Below are positions 9,684 to 19,035 of a stretch of DNA of 64,000 nucleotides, piece by piece. A program made the translations under genes and the position numbers. Position 1 is the first letter of the stretch. Every line of letters starts with the position of its first letter. The notes under the pieces were generated by a model. It searched no databases. It was not told the origin of the DNA and was given only the letters and a program-made list of their open reading frames with translations. Origin of the DNA: Litoreibacter roseus. GTDB taxonomy: Bacteria > Pseudomonadota > Alphaproteobacteria > Rhodobacterales > Rhodobacteraceae. The stretch is from assembly GCF_009811795.1 (NCBI RefSeq), contig NZ_BLJE01000006.1, forward strand, positions 152,871 through 216,870. The letters are read 5' to 3'.

Positions 9684-11060
9684 ATGAAAGTCATCATATG
9701 TGGGGCGGGTCAGGTTGGCTGGCAGATTGCCCGGCACCTGTCCGGCGAGCAAAACGATGTGACCGTCGTTGACAATAATCCCGAACTCGTGCGCCGCGCA
9801 ACGGACACGCTTGATGTACAGGGCATCACCGGTTTTGCCAGTTACCCCGACATTTTAGACCGTGCAGGCGCACGGGACGCGGACATGATCATCGCCGCGA
9901 CCTTCTCGGACGAGGTCAACATGGTCACCTGTCAGGTAGCCCATTCGGTTTTTGCGATCCCGCGGAAGATCGCCCGACTGCGCAGCCAATCCTATCTGAC
10001 AGCGATCTACTCTGACCTCTACAGGCGCGATCACATGCCAATTGATGTCGTGATCAGCCCCGAGAAGGAGGTTGCTGAAGCTGCTCTGCAAAGGCTCGCG
10101 GCGCCAGCCGCGTTCGATACGGAAAATTTCCTTGCGGGCAAAGCGCAGGTCCTTGGTATCGTTCTGGACGAAGATTGTCCGGTTCTGAACACACCGTTGC
10201 GCCAGCTGACCGACCTCTTCTCAACGCTGCGCGCGATTGTTGTCGGTGTACGGCGGGAGGGAACGTTGTTCGCACCGGATGCGGGCGATCAGCTTTTCGC
10301 CGGCGATCAGGTCTACCTCTGCACCCATCGAGAAGATGTCCCGCGCGCGATGGACATCTTCGGCAAAAAGCAACGCAAACAGGAACGTGTCGTGATCATT
10401 GGCGGCGGCAATGTGGGGCTTGCCGTGGCCCACGCACTTGAGGCCAGCCCAGAGCGGATCCGGGCCAAGGTCATCGAGAAGAACCGCAAATGCGCGGAAC
10501 TGGCTGCGAATGCCTTGGAAAAGACCATCGTCTTGAACGGCGACGGGTTGAACACAGATCTTCTGGCCGAGGCGAGTATCTCCCGCGCGGATGCTGTTCT
10601 CTGCGTGACGGATGACGACAAGACGAACCTTCTGTCGGCCGTCCGCGCAAAGGCCAGTGGCTGCCCGATGGCAATCTGTCTCGTCAATGATCCGACCCTT
10701 GTGCCGTTGATGGGGCCTTTGGATATCGATGCCTATATCAATCCGCGGGCCACAACGGTCAGCTCGATCCTGCGCCACATTCGGCATGGGCGTGTGCGGC
10801 AAATTTATTCTATCGGCGATGCCGAAGCGGAAGTGATCGAGGCGCAGGTTCTGTCGACCTCGCCTATCGCCGGCCAAACCATTCGCGATATTGATTTTCC
10901 CGAAGGTGTGCTTGTCGGCATGTTGGAAAAGGGCGGCAAGGCTGTGCGGCCCACCGGCACGACCCGGGTGGAGGAGGGGGACGTGATCGTCATCTTCTCC
11001 ATGGCGAATGATGTTCCTGAGGTTGAGCGGCTCCTGCAGGTGTCGATCGACTTCTTCTGA
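9684..11060 (+). CDS. trkA: Trk potassium uptake regulator TrkA
   Basis: Cytoplasmic NAD-binding regulator of the Trk potassium channel, 458 residues. Two RCK modules are visible, each starting with a Rossmann glycine motif: ICGAGQVGWQIA at the N terminus and IIGGGNVGLAVA near the middle. Each is followed by a TrkA-C domain; the second is seen in EAQVLSTSPIAGQTIRDI. The start is preceded by AAGGCGAGG. The membrane partner trkH begins 12 bases downstream, so the pair makes a complete Trk system. Confidence 0.95.
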   Translation: MKVIICGAGQVGWQIARHLSGEQNDVTVVDNNPELVRRATDTLDVQGITGFASYPDILDRAGARDADMIIAATFSDEVNMVTCQVAHSVFAIPRKIARLRSQSYLTAIYSDLYRRDHMPIDVVISPEKEVAEAALQRLAAPAAFDTENFLAGKAQVLGIVLDEDCPVLNTPLRQLTDLFSTLRAIVVGVRREGTLFAPDAGDQLFAGDQVYLCTHREDVPRAMDIFGKKQRKQERVVIIGGGNVGLAVAHALEASPERIRAKVIEKNRKCAELAANALEKTIVLNGDGLNTDLLAEASISRADAVLCVTDDDKTNLLSAVRAKASGCPMAICLVNDPTLVPLMGPLDIDAYINPRATTVSSILRHIRHGRVRQIYSIGDAEAEVIEAQVLSTSPIAGQTIRDIDFPEGVLVGMLEKGGKAVRPTGTTRVEEGDVIVIFSMANDVPEVERLLQVSIDFF

Positions 11061-11072
11061 CGGGGAACTTTA

Positions 11073-12581
11073 ATGTCTTGGCTGCGCCGCCTGCCTCTCT
11101 TTGTGATCTTGATGGCGATTGCCTCACTGGCGATGGTGGTACCGAGCATCCACGCCACAGCCGTTGACGCTCACCGCGTCGCTCAACCATTCTTCTATGG
11201 CGCAGTCCTCTTTGGAATTCTGAGCGCGCTTTTGGGACTGGCCACGCTGGACTACACGCCGCGCAATACCGCCCGCAGCCATCTTCTGACACTGGTCGCG
11301 GCCTTCGGTCTGCTTCCCCTGATGCTCGCCATGCCAATGCGGGAGGCGATTGCCGACACCACATTGATCAACGCCTATTTCGAGATGGTCTCAAGCCTGA
11401 CAACGACCGGGGCCACCGTGTTCGACGGAGCAGACCGTCTGCCTGAAACGATCCATCTGTGGCGGGCTCTTGTGGGTTGGCTGGGCGGCTTTCTTATTCT
11501 GCTGTCGGCCATCGCGATCCTTGCGCCGCTGAACCTTGGTGGGTTTGAGGTCCTGCAGCCGGCGATACCCGCCATTGATGTGGGGCATGCAACCCAATCC
11601 ATCGATCCTGGGACGCGGGTTCTGCGGTTCGCGCAAAGCCTATTTCCGCTTTACTTCGGGGCGACGATGATCTTGTGGCTTGCTCTGATCCTGTCCGGCA
11701 TGACGCCATTCGAGGGCATCTGTCTTGCCTTCTCGACCATGGCGACAAGCGGCATCACCCCTGGCGAGGGCCTACAGACGAATGCAGTCGGTTGGGGTGC
11801 CGAGGCTTTGATATTGGTCTTCTTGCTGCTCGCGATGTCGCGGCAGATCCTATCGCGCGATGGGCGCGGTTCTTTCTTCGGTCGTATGTCACATGACAAG
11901 GAGATTCAGATCGCCCTTGTGATCATAGCGGCGGTCACAGTGGCGCTTTTCGTACGTCACTGGATCGGGGCGCTGGAGGTTGACGAGGAAGGCAATCTTA
12001 TCGCCGCCGCCCGAGCTCTCTGGGGCAGCGTTTTCACGACTGCCTCTTTTTTGACCACGACCGGGTTCGTCTCGGCGGACTGGGATACTTCACAAATGTG
12101 GTCTGGCCTGTCCACACCGGGCCTTCTTCTGGCGGGGCTTGCGATTTTCGGCGGCGGCGTGGCGACGACGGCGGGTGGCGTGAAGCTCTTGCGGGTCTAC
12201 GCGCTCTACAAGCACGGATTGCGGGAGCTGGAACGCCTGGTGCGCCCGTCATCCATAGGATCCGGCGGGGGCATGGGGCGATCACTTCGCCGCGAAGGGG
12301 CTTTTGTGGCTTGGATTTTTTTCATGCTGTTCGCCATTTCGATTGCCGGTGTCATTCTTGCCCTGACGCTGACCGGGATGGATTTCGATGCGGCTATCAT
12401 CTTTGCAATTGCCGCGCTCAGCACCACCGGGCCTTTGATCACCGTGACGGCCGAAAACATCGGAACCTACGGCGATCTGGGGTCGGCCGCAAAATCGATC
12501 TTGATTGCCGCTATGGTTCTGGGACGGCTCGAAACTCTGGCAATGATTGCGCTGTTCAACCCTGATTTCTGGCGGGCGTAG
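11073..12581 (+). CDS. trkH: Trk potassium uptake channel TrkH
   Basis: Integral membrane subunit of 502 residues with many hydrophobic segments. Selectivity-filter-like motifs recur: SSLTTTGATVF, STMATSGITPGEG, TASFLTTTGFVSADW and ALSTTGPL, the four imperfect pore repeats expected of the TrkH/KtrB superfamily. The start has GGGGAA upstream. It sits directly behind trkA and is probably co-expressed. TrkG would be an equally valid name, because the two cannot be told apart by eye. Confidence 0.93.
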   Translation: MSWLRRLPLFVILMAIASLAMVVPSIHATAVDAHRVAQPFFYGAVLFGILSALLGLATLDYTPRNTARSHLLTLVAAFGLLPLMLAMPMREAIADTTLINAYFEMVSSLTTTGATVFDGADRLPETIHLWRALVGWLGGFLILLSAIAILAPLNLGGFEVLQPAIPAIDVGHATQSIDPGTRVLRFAQSLFPLYFGATMILWLALILSGMTPFEGICLAFSTMATSGITPGEGLQTNAVGWGAEALILVFLLLAMSRQILSRDGRGSFFGRMSHDKEIQIALVIIAAVTVALFVRHWIGALEVDEEGNLIAAARALWGSVFTTASFLTTTGFVSADWDTSQMWSGLSTPGLLLAGLAIFGGGVATTAGGVKLLRVYALYKHGLRELERLVRPSSIGSGGGMGRSLRREGAFVAWIFFMLFAISIAGVILALTLTGMDFDAAIIFAIAALSTTGPLITVTAENIGTYGDLGSAAKSILIAAMVLGRLETLAMIALFNPDFWRA

Positions 12582-12587
12582 CGACAG

Positions 12588-12612
12588 ATCGGCACCCTGA
12601 TGCCGATTTCGA
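12588..12612 (+). terminator. Possible weak terminator after trkH
   Basis: A perfect seven-pair stem (12588-12594 with 12601-12607) has a six-base loop and is followed only by TT. It lies just after the trkH stop and before the hfq leader, so it could reduce read-through from the potassium genes. The short T tract makes it weak. Confidence 0.35.
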
Positions 12613-12718
12613 CCATTTCGGGGCTGGAAACTTTCTCAATCCCAATACATAGTCCCCCCCAAGCTGGGACAGGGCACCGGATTACAGGTGCGCAGGAACA
12701 AAAAAGGCAAAGAAAAGA

Positions 12719-12952
12719 ATGGCCTCCGAGAAGCAAAATTTGCAGGATGTATTTCTCAATCACGTCCGGAAAGAGAAGATTCCGGTAACGATATTTTTGA
12801 TCAATGGTGTGAAATTGCAGGGTGTCATCACGTGGTTCGACAACTTCTGTGTTCTTTTGCGCCGCGACGGACAGTCACAGCTGGTCTTCAAAGGGGCCAT
12901 CTCGACCATTATGCCATCGCAACCGATCAGCCTTTACGACGGTGACGCCTAA
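12719..12952 (+). CDS. hfq: RNA chaperone Hfq
   Basis: Sm-like hexameric protein that helps small RNAs pair with mRNAs. It has 77 residues. Visible are [20 protein letters not shown] (Sm1, with the proximal-face glutamine), the [12 protein letters not shown] segment and the Sm2 block [13 protein letters not shown] (canonical KHAISTVVP, with Gly for His). The ATG at 12719 follows a purine-rich AAGGCAAAGAAAAGA. The C-terminal tail is short, as in other Rhodobacterales. hflX follows directly. Confidence 0.97.
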   Translation: MASEKQNLQDVFLNHVRKEKIPVTIFLINGVKLQGVITWFDNFCVLLRRDGQSQLVFKGAISTIMPSQPISLYDGDA

Positions 12953-12990
12953 TTCTTGAGACTGAACAGGCCAGCACGACCCGCGCATGG

Positions 12991-14229
12991 GTGCTGCATC
13001 CGGATCTGAAAAGCTCTGACAAGACCCGCGGCCCGCAGCATGCGCTGGCGGAAGCCATTTCGCTTGCCGATGCGTTACCCGGGCTTGAGGTCATTGGCGC
13101 GGATGTCGTGCCGCTGCCGACAGCGCGCCCGGGCACGTTGTTTGGTACGGGCAAGCTTGACGAACTCGCGCAGATTTTGAAGGCGGAAGAGATCGAGCTG
13201 GTCTTGATTGACGGACCGGTGACACCGGTTCAGCAACGCAATCTTGAGCGGGAATGGAAAGTTAAAATCCTTGATCGAACCGGATTGATCCTTGAGATCT
13301 TTTCGGACCGTGCTGCGACCCGAGAGGGCGTGTTGCAGGTCGAACTTGCGGCCCTCAGCTATCAGCGGACACGACTGGTTCGGGCATGGACGCACCTTGA
13401 GCGGCAGCGCGGCGGGTTGGGCTTTGTCGGCGGGCCGGGCGAAACCCAGATCGAGGCGGATAGGCGTGCTATCGATGACGCGATCACCCGCATTCGCCGC
13501 CAACTCGGCAAAGTGGTCAAAACGCGAGAGCTTCACCGGGCGGCCCGTGCGAAAGTACCTTACCCGGTGGTTGCGCTGGTGGGCTATACCAATGCAGGCA
13601 AATCGACGCTGTTCAACCGCCTGACTGGGGCCGACGTGATGGCGAAAGATATGCTCTTCGCGACGCTTGATCCAACCATGCGATCTGTGACACTGCCGGA
13701 CGGGATCGATATCATTCTCAGCGACACCGTGGGCTTCATCAGTGATCTGCCCACGCAGCTTGTCGCCGCATTCCGGGCAACATTGGAAGAGGTGCTGAGC
13801 GCCGATCTGATCGTCCATGTGCGCGATATTTCTCACCCCGAAACGGATGGTCAGGCGCGGGATGTCGCGAAGATCCTCGCCGATCTGGGTGTGTCGGAGA
13901 CCACACCGCAGCTGACCGTATGGAACAAGATGGATCAGGTCACGGGTGAAGCATCCGAGACACTGAAAAACATTGCGGCGCGGGACGATGCGATCTTCAT
14001 GACCTCTGCTGTGACCGGCGAAGGGCTTGATGCACTGTTGGACGAGATCTCTGCCCGCGTACAGGCCGAGCGAGCGCAGGAAACACTTGAGTTGCCGTTT
14101 TCCGCGGGCAAAGCGCGTGCATGGCTCTTTGAGCAAGAGGTCGTCGAAGACGAAAAGCAGACCGACGAGGGGTTCGTACTCACGGTCAACTGGACCGCTC
14201 GACAGAAGGCGCGGTTTGCGAAGCTGTGA
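12991..14229 (+). CDS. hflX: Ribosome-associated GTPase HflX
   Basis: GTPase that binds the large ribosomal subunit and splits stalled ribosomes. Counted from the GTG at 12991, it has the HflX N-terminal domain with PGTLFGTGK, then GGLGFVGGPGETQIE, G1 GYTNAGKS at 198-205, G3 DTVGF at 245-249 and G4 NKMD. The start is uncertain. Reading frame and family-like residues (TTRAWVLHPD) continue upstream to a stop at 12943, but no ATG, GTG or TTG lies in that stretch; an ATT at 12952 would overlap the hfq stop by one base. Neither start has a clear ribosome binding site, so translation is probably coupled to hfq. Confidence 0.9.
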   Translation: MLHPDLKSSDKTRGPQHALAEAISLADALPGLEVIGADVVPLPTARPGTLFGTGKLDELAQILKAEEIELVLIDGPVTPVQQRNLEREWKVKILDRTGLILEIFSDRAATREGVLQVELAALSYQRTRLVRAWTHLERQRGGLGFVGGPGETQIEADRRAIDDAITRIRRQLGKVVKTRELHRAARAKVPYPVVALVGYTNAGKSTLFNRLTGADVMAKDMLFATLDPTMRSVTLPDGIDIILSDTVGFISDLPTQLVAAFRATLEEVLSADLIVHVRDISHPETDGQARDVAKILADLGVSETTPQLTVWNKMDQVTGEASETLKNIAARDDAIFMTSAVTGEGLDALLDEISARVQAERAQETLELPFSAGKARAWLFEQEVVEDEKQTDEGFVLTVNWTARQKARFAKL

Positions 14230-14281
14230 ACCAAACGGTGCATGGCTGCGTTGAGGCCTCGTATATCGAAGGAATATCCCA

Positions 14282-14686
14282 ATGCTGCCGTTAGTCATCG
14301 CCTATGTCGTTACCGTCGTCGTGTTCCTTGCCGTCGATTTCGTGGGGCTCAGTTACATCGTGAAGCCCACATTTGAGCGCTACATCAGTGACTGGCTGCT
14401 TGAAGATCTGAGGCTTGGACCGGCGCTGGCATTCTATCTGTTTTTCGTGATTGGCGTGATCTGGTTCGTGTCTGCGCCGGCGATTTTCAACGATAAGACG
14501 CTTGTTTGGGTCTTTCTGAACGCAGCCTTTCTTGGGGCGCTGGCCTATGGAACCTATGAATTCACCAATCTTGCCACATTGCGAGACTGGAGCTGGACCA
14601 TGGTCGCGACAGATCTGACCTGGGGGACGTTTCTGACGGGGTTTTCGGCGACGGTCGGTGTGGCCGTCACCCGTGCGCTGACCTAG
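14282..14686 (+). CDS. DUF2177 family membrane protein
   Basis: A protein of 134 residues with four predicted membrane segments (about 3-22, 49-70, 78-96 and 110-131). The pattern DFVGLSYIVKPTFERYI near the first helix and the TDLTWGTF motif in the last match the DUF2177 family as I recall it; no function is established. The start is supported by AAGGAA eight bases upstream. It is 52 bases after hflX and its end overlaps the convergent acylase gene by four bases. Confidence 0.75.
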   Translation: MLPLVIAYVVTVVVFLAVDFVGLSYIVKPTFERYISDWLLEDLRLGPALAFYLFFVIGVIWFVSAPAIFNDKTLVWVFLNAAFLGALAYGTYEFTNLATLRDWSWTMVATDLTWGTFLTGFSATVGVAVTRALT

Positions 14687-17142
14687 TTTCTTGGGATCAA
14701 TGTCGTGATGCCGACGGCGGCCGCCCGCGCCAATTGCGGGTCGAGTGTCATCGGGATGTACTCGCCCCTACGCCACAGCACCCCAAGATTGTCGTAGTGC
14801 CGCGACAGCGGATGGCCCGACTGCCCCGTTGAAATCACAAAGACCGAGCTATCGGGATCGGCGAAATCATAGACCCCTCGGTAGCCAGCGGCGTGAACGT
14901 TATGAAATGGATGTTCGCCGCTTCCTTTGGTGCGTCCACGTAGAAGCGTGTTGTCGCCGCCGCTGGTGGACTGGCGGATATTCACGATCCAGCTGAGGAT
15001 CGGAATTTGTCCCAGAACCTGATGGTCATGCGTTGCCTCATGGGCGTCGCCCCAACGCCAGCTTTCGATGGTCTGACCATAGCGTTCCTCCAACCACAAA
15101 AGCGCGTCGTCCAAGGCAGCCCGACTGACGTCCGTGCACGTTTCCTTGGGCGCTGATTGCTGGACATCACACCACACCGCGGCCCCATCAACGTCGCGAT
15201 ATACCCGCTCGATGAAGAGCGGCTCTACATGGGTGAATTCGCTGGTCAGCGGCCCCAGATCATCCCGGATCAGGCGGTTCTGCAGAGCGCGCAGCCATGC
15301 TGCATAGATCAGCGGTTCAGGCAGATGCTCTGACATTTCGCCGTTCCATTCGGCCATCAGAGCCAAGGCGCGTTGCCGCTGGCGCTCGCGGGTCCCTTCT
15401 GGCGCTGCTTCCCCCGTGAACCACAAATCCGCTGCGATAAGCGGCAAGAGTGAGCGCGCCGTGTAGCTGACCGTGTCCAATTGCGCCTCGATAAAGCTGT
15501 CGCGCGTGTGGACCTGTCGGTTCTGCATCAGCCGCTTCCATCGTTGGACACGCTGTGTGTCGCCATAGGTGAAACTGACGTGATCGGGAAACGGGCGGCT
15601 GACGGTCTTGTTGTTCGTATTGCCAACGATGCCACCGTCTGGTCCGCGAAACTCCGGATTGCTGGCGTAGGGCATGATGCCCCGCCATTTGTTTTCCGGG
15701 ATCCACCCGGGGGCAGGGATGCGGCCTTCGGATTGGTGCAGCGGATGCCGACGGGGCACATGGCCGATGGTTTTCATGGCGATCATGTCCTGATCGGCGA
15801 TTGTCAGGTTCTGGGCGGGCGCCACGTAGTCTTTCATCGCTTCCAGAACATCGTCCACGGACTGGGACCGCATCATCTTGAACCCAGCCTGCAATGACGT
15901 GTCGTTGGGTGTCAGCACGGTCCAAGACAGGCTGGCCACATGGCCGGGCGGGGTGATGGTGCCAAGGTTAAAGTGCTCGCCGGGCAGGACCGGGCCGTTC
16001 TCTGTCCATTTCAGATCAATCGTAACAGGATCGCTACCTTCCACCTGGATGATCGAGCGTTGTGCGCGGAAAGGTTTGTAGCCATCGGGGGTGAGATATT
16101 CATCCGGGTTTTCGGGGTTTACGCGCTCAATGTGGATGTCCTGATCATCAACATAAGCGGTGGTCAGGCCCCAACCCACCTTATCGCTGCGCCCGGTCAG
16201 GAAGATTGGCATTCCGGGGATGGTGCCCCCAATAACTCCGCCGCTTTGTAGCTGAACACGGGCGAGATACCAGATCGCCGGTGCGCTCAGGCCGAGATGC
16301 GGATCGTTGGCCAGAAGGGTTCCCCCCGCAGCAGAGCGTTCGGGCGCCGCGGCAAATGCATTTGATGCGCCCGCGAGTTCCCGCGGCTTGACGGGCGACA
16401 AGGGATCAAGAGGGGGTGATGTATTGGCCGCGAACTGAGGCAGATCCTTAAACAGCCCCGCGTAATCAAGTGCGGCTGTTCCCAGCCCCGGACTGTCAGG
16501 CAGGATATCCTTTATGCGGTCCTCATCCAACATCAGTGACGTGCGCGCGCGGATAACTTCTTCGCTGACGTGACCGGACAGCTGGAGGCCCATAACCTTT
16601 ACGATGGCGATGCTATCGGCTGGCTTCCAGGGCGCGATCTCGGGCGAGAAGAGAAAGAACTCCGGTGCGCCGCGGCCAAGGGCCTCTTCATTGACTGTGC
16701 GCAGCCAAGCGTTCACGCCGCTGGCATAGGCCTCAAGCGCCGCCTTCGTCTCGTTGTCCTGCGCCGCTACAGATCGCTGTGCCAATCCGTAGATGTCCAA
16801 CCTCCGAAGAAGTTTGTCTATCTCCAGCGTCCGTTCCCCGAACAGTTCGCTCAGGCGCCCCTGTGCCGTTCGACGCAGCATTGTCATTTGCCACAACCGG
16901 TCCTGAGCATGGACGAAGCCGAGCCCATAATAGGCATCGTTGTCTGTTTCCCCGAAAATATGGGGCAGGTTTGAGTTGTTCCGGACAATTTCGACGGGCG
17001 CTGTCAGGCCTGGCACTTGGTAGCTGCCGTCGTAGTCGGGCAGGGATCGTCCCGCGAGGTAGTACACAGCCCACAGCGCAAGGCCTGCCAGAATGACAAG
17101 CCCGAGGAACAGCCTGAGTGTCCATCTGAAAATCAATGCCAT
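14683..17142 (-). CDS. Penicillin acylase family N-terminal-nucleophile hydrolase
   Basis: An 819-residue precursor of the Ntn-hydrolase family that includes penicillin, cephalosporin and acyl-homoserine-lactone acylases. A hydrophobic segment (about 5-28) exports or anchors it. The alpha-chain motif YYGLGFVHAQDRLWQM begins near residue 71. The predicted autocatalytic cut is before Ser260 in LAGASNAF, with the conserved Asn261 next to it and the family motif LLANDPHLG close behind. The natural substrate cannot be read from sequence. The gene stands alone between the DUF2177 and SYLF genes. Confidence 0.88.
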   Translation of the reverse strand: MALIFRWTLRLFLGLVILAGLALWAVYYLAGRSLPDYDGSYQVPGLTAPVEIVRNNSNLPHIFGETDNDAYYGLGFVHAQDRLWQMTMLRRTAQGRLSELFGERTLEIDKLLRRLDIYGLAQRSVAAQDNETKAALEAYASGVNAWLRTVNEEALGRGAPEFFLFSPEIAPWKPADSIAIVKVMGLQLSGHVSEEVIRARTSLMLDEDRIKDILPDSPGLGTAALDYAGLFKDLPQFAANTSPPLDPLSPVKPRELAGASNAFAAAPERSAAGGTLLANDPHLGLSAPAIWYLARVQLQSGGVIGGTIPGMPIFLTGRSDKVGWGLTTAYVDDQDIHIERVNPENPDEYLTPDGYKPFRAQRSIIQVEGSDPVTIDLKWTENGPVLPGEHFNLGTITPPGHVASLSWTVLTPNDTSLQAGFKMMRSQSVDDVLEAMKDYVAPAQNLTIADQDMIAMKTIGHVPRRHPLHQSEGRIPAPGWIPENKWRGIMPYASNPEFRGPDGGIVGNTNNKTVSRPFPDHVSFTYGDTQRVQRWKRLMQNRQVHTRDSFIEAQLDTVSYTARSLLPLIAADLWFTGEAAPEGTRERQRQRALALMAEWNGEMSEHLPEPLIYAAWLRALQNRLIRDDLGPLTSEFTHVEPLFIERVYRDVDGAAVWCDVQQSAPKETCTDVSRAALDDALLWLEERYGQTIESWRWGDAHEATHDHQVLGQIPILSWIVNIRQSTSGGDNTLLRGRTKGSGEHPFHNVHAAGYRGVYDFADPDSSVFVISTGQSGHPLSRHYDNLGVLWRRGEYIPMTLDPQLARAAAVGITTLIPRN

Positions 17143-17243
17143 GGTCGCAGCCCTACATTGCTTGGACTGTGGGGTACAGTTACCGCGCGTCTAGGGCAAA
17201 TCGGATTTGCCTGTCTGACGCAGCGGCAGTCCGTCATGGGTCC

Positions 17244-17804
17244 CTACGGAATGATGCGGGTGTACTTGTTGCCTTCGATCGTGGCGCCTGCAATCAGGCC
17301 AGCCTGACCAAATACGATGGCAATCACGGGTGACAGGGCTGTTGTCGTGTCGACGCTCAGATTGCCTGCATCGTTTGCCACAGCGTAGCGGGCATCTGCG
17401 CCGACTGACCAGCCCGGTGCGCGGCGGAAATCGCTGAGTGCCGCGGGTGTCATGAAGAACAGCGCGTGGGCGTATTGTTGCGCGCCAATCTGTAGACCGA
17501 AGGATGCTGCGGTCGTGTTGTAGTAGTCCACCGTGACATCGTTGACCCGCAGTGCGCCACGTCCGTAAGAACCGCCGAACCCAAACCCGGCCTCAGAAAC
17601 CAGAGGCATGATCAACACGCCAGAGGCTTTGTCAGCCAGTTCCCGGGTTCCGCTGACGTTATTGTAGAGAAAATCGAGTGCCTGATCTGCACGTGCGTCA
17701 ATCTTTTGCCCGCCCTGCGAGCCGACGCCATTGCCGCAAGCCGCCAAGGCCCCCGTGCTTGCGCCCACCGAAACGAGAAAACCGCGTCGCGTAAAACTGC
17801 TCAT
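17244..17804 (-). CDS. SYLF (YSC84-type) lipid-binding domain lipoprotein
   Basis: A protein of 186 residues. The N terminus has a twin-arginine-like TRRGFLVS segment followed by a lipobox LAACG, suggesting an exported lipoprotein with the cysteine near residue 22. The body has the SYLF features: ASGVLIMPLVSEAGFGFGGSYGRGAL and a C-terminal GQAGLIAGATIEG. SYLF domains bind phosphoinositides in eukaryotes; in bacteria their role is unclear. The gene lies between the acylase and hemB on the same strand, with about 100 bases on each side. Confidence 0.82.
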   Translation of the reverse strand: MSSFTRRGFLVSVGASTGALAACGNGVGSQGGQKIDARADQALDFLYNNVSGTRELADKASGVLIMPLVSEAGFGFGGSYGRGALRVNDVTVDYYNTTAASFGLQIGAQQYAHALFFMTPAALSDFRRAPGWSVGADARYAVANDAGNLSVDTTTALSPVIAIVFGQAGLIAGATIEGNKYTRIIP

Positions 17805-17915
17805 GATATCCGCCTGTATCTTGTATGTGTTACTTGCTCGACCCCTGTATATCCGGGGCTATTGCGTTAAACATACGTCAGTTTACGGACGGTGTCACGT
17901 CGTTATGCGGCGTGC

Positions 17916-18914
17916 CTATTCATGAAGGGCGCGGGCCACGCGCGGCGCAAAGTAAGTCAGAATGCCGTCGCATCCGGCCCGTTTGAACGCCATCACGCTT
18001 TCCATCATCACCGCATCTTCATCGATCCAACCTTGAGCACCTGCAGCCAGAGCCATCGCGTACTCACCGCTGACCTGATAGGCGTAAGTGGGGGCGCCAA
18101 ATGTCTCTTTCACCCGGCGACAGATATCCAGATAGGGCAGTCCGGGCTTGACCATCACCATATCCGCACCTTCCTCCAGATCTCGGGCGACGAGACGCAA
18201 GGCTTCATCGGAATTGCCGGGGTTCATCTGGTAGGTCTTCTTGTCGCCAACCAAGGCGCCGGAGGCCCCGACAGCGTCCCGGAACGGACCATAGAACGCA
18301 GAGGCATATTTTGCGGCGTAGCTCATGATCGTCACGTCCTTGTGACCTGCCGCCTCAAGCCCCGCGCGCATGGCGCCAATCCGACCGTCCATCATGTCGG
18401 ATGGCCCGAGAATGTCAGCCCCTGCTGCCGCCTGCGCCAAGGCCATACGTGCGAGCGCTTCGACACTTTCATCGTTTAAAATAACGCCGTCTCGCACGAT
18501 GCCGTCGTGCCCGTTAATGTTGTAAGGATCGAGTGCCACATCCGTCATCACCGCAATGTCAGGCACGGCGTCTTTTATCGCGCGGACAGCGCGGTTGGAC
18601 AGGTTATCGGGATTCCAGGCCTCTTCGCAGAATTCAGTCTTCAGCTTGGGGTCCGTATAGGGAAAGATGCAGACCGCTGGGATATCAAGAGCTTGGGCCT
18701 CTTTCACCTGATCCACCAGCTTGTCGATGGTCAGCCGTGATACGCCCGGCATAGAGGGCACCGGCATCTCCTCCCCTTCGCCGTCCATGACAAACATTGG
18801 CCAAATCAGATCGCTTGGGCTCAGCACGTTTTCCTGGGTCAGCGCCCGCAAGGCGGCCGTGCGACGCGCGCGCCGAAACCGGGTGATCGGGTGGGGACCG
18901 GGCTTGGGATACAT
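17916..18914 (-). CDS. hemB: Delta-aminolevulinic acid dehydratase (porphobilinogen synthase)
   Basis: Condenses two 5-aminolevulinates to porphobilinogen in tetrapyrrole synthesis. Both Schiff-base lysines are recognisable, in MSYAAKYASAFYGPFRDA and MVMVKPGLPYLD. The metal site reads TDVALDPYNINGHDG instead of the cysteine-rich DVCLCxYTxHGHCG of zinc enzymes, so this is the form that does not use zinc. The start at 18914 is chosen for the strong site AAAGGAG seven bases upstream; a longer ATG at 18932 would add six residues. It has 332 residues, a normal length. Confidence 0.95.
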   Translation of the reverse strand: MYPKPGPHPITRFRRARRTAALRALTQENVLSPSDLIWPMFVMDGEGEEMPVPSMPGVSRLTIDKLVDQVKEAQALDIPAVCIFPYTDPKLKTEFCEEAWNPDNLSNRAVRAIKDAVPDIAVMTDVALDPYNINGHDGIVRDGVILNDESVEALARMALAQAAAGADILGPSDMMDGRIGAMRAGLEAAGHKDVTIMSYAAKYASAFYGPFRDAVGASGALVGDKKTYQMNPGNSDEALRLVARDLEEGADMVMVKPGLPYLDICRRVKETFGAPTYAYQVSGEYAMALAAGAQGWIDEDAVMMESVMAFKRAGCDGILTYFAPRVARALHE

Positions 18915-19035
18915 GAAACTCTCCTTTAACACGTCGCAGGTTACGTGGTGGCATGGACGGCGCAGGTTCTCAAGGCTGGCCTTCCCCGAAGACGAGCGCT
19001 AGGTTGCGCCGAAACGAGAGCAGAGGCCGCGGGCG

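Noticed and set aside
13075..14298. 407-codon minus-strand frame opposite hflX
   Set aside because: Fully antisense to a clear GTPase with all G motifs; the translation shows no family pattern.
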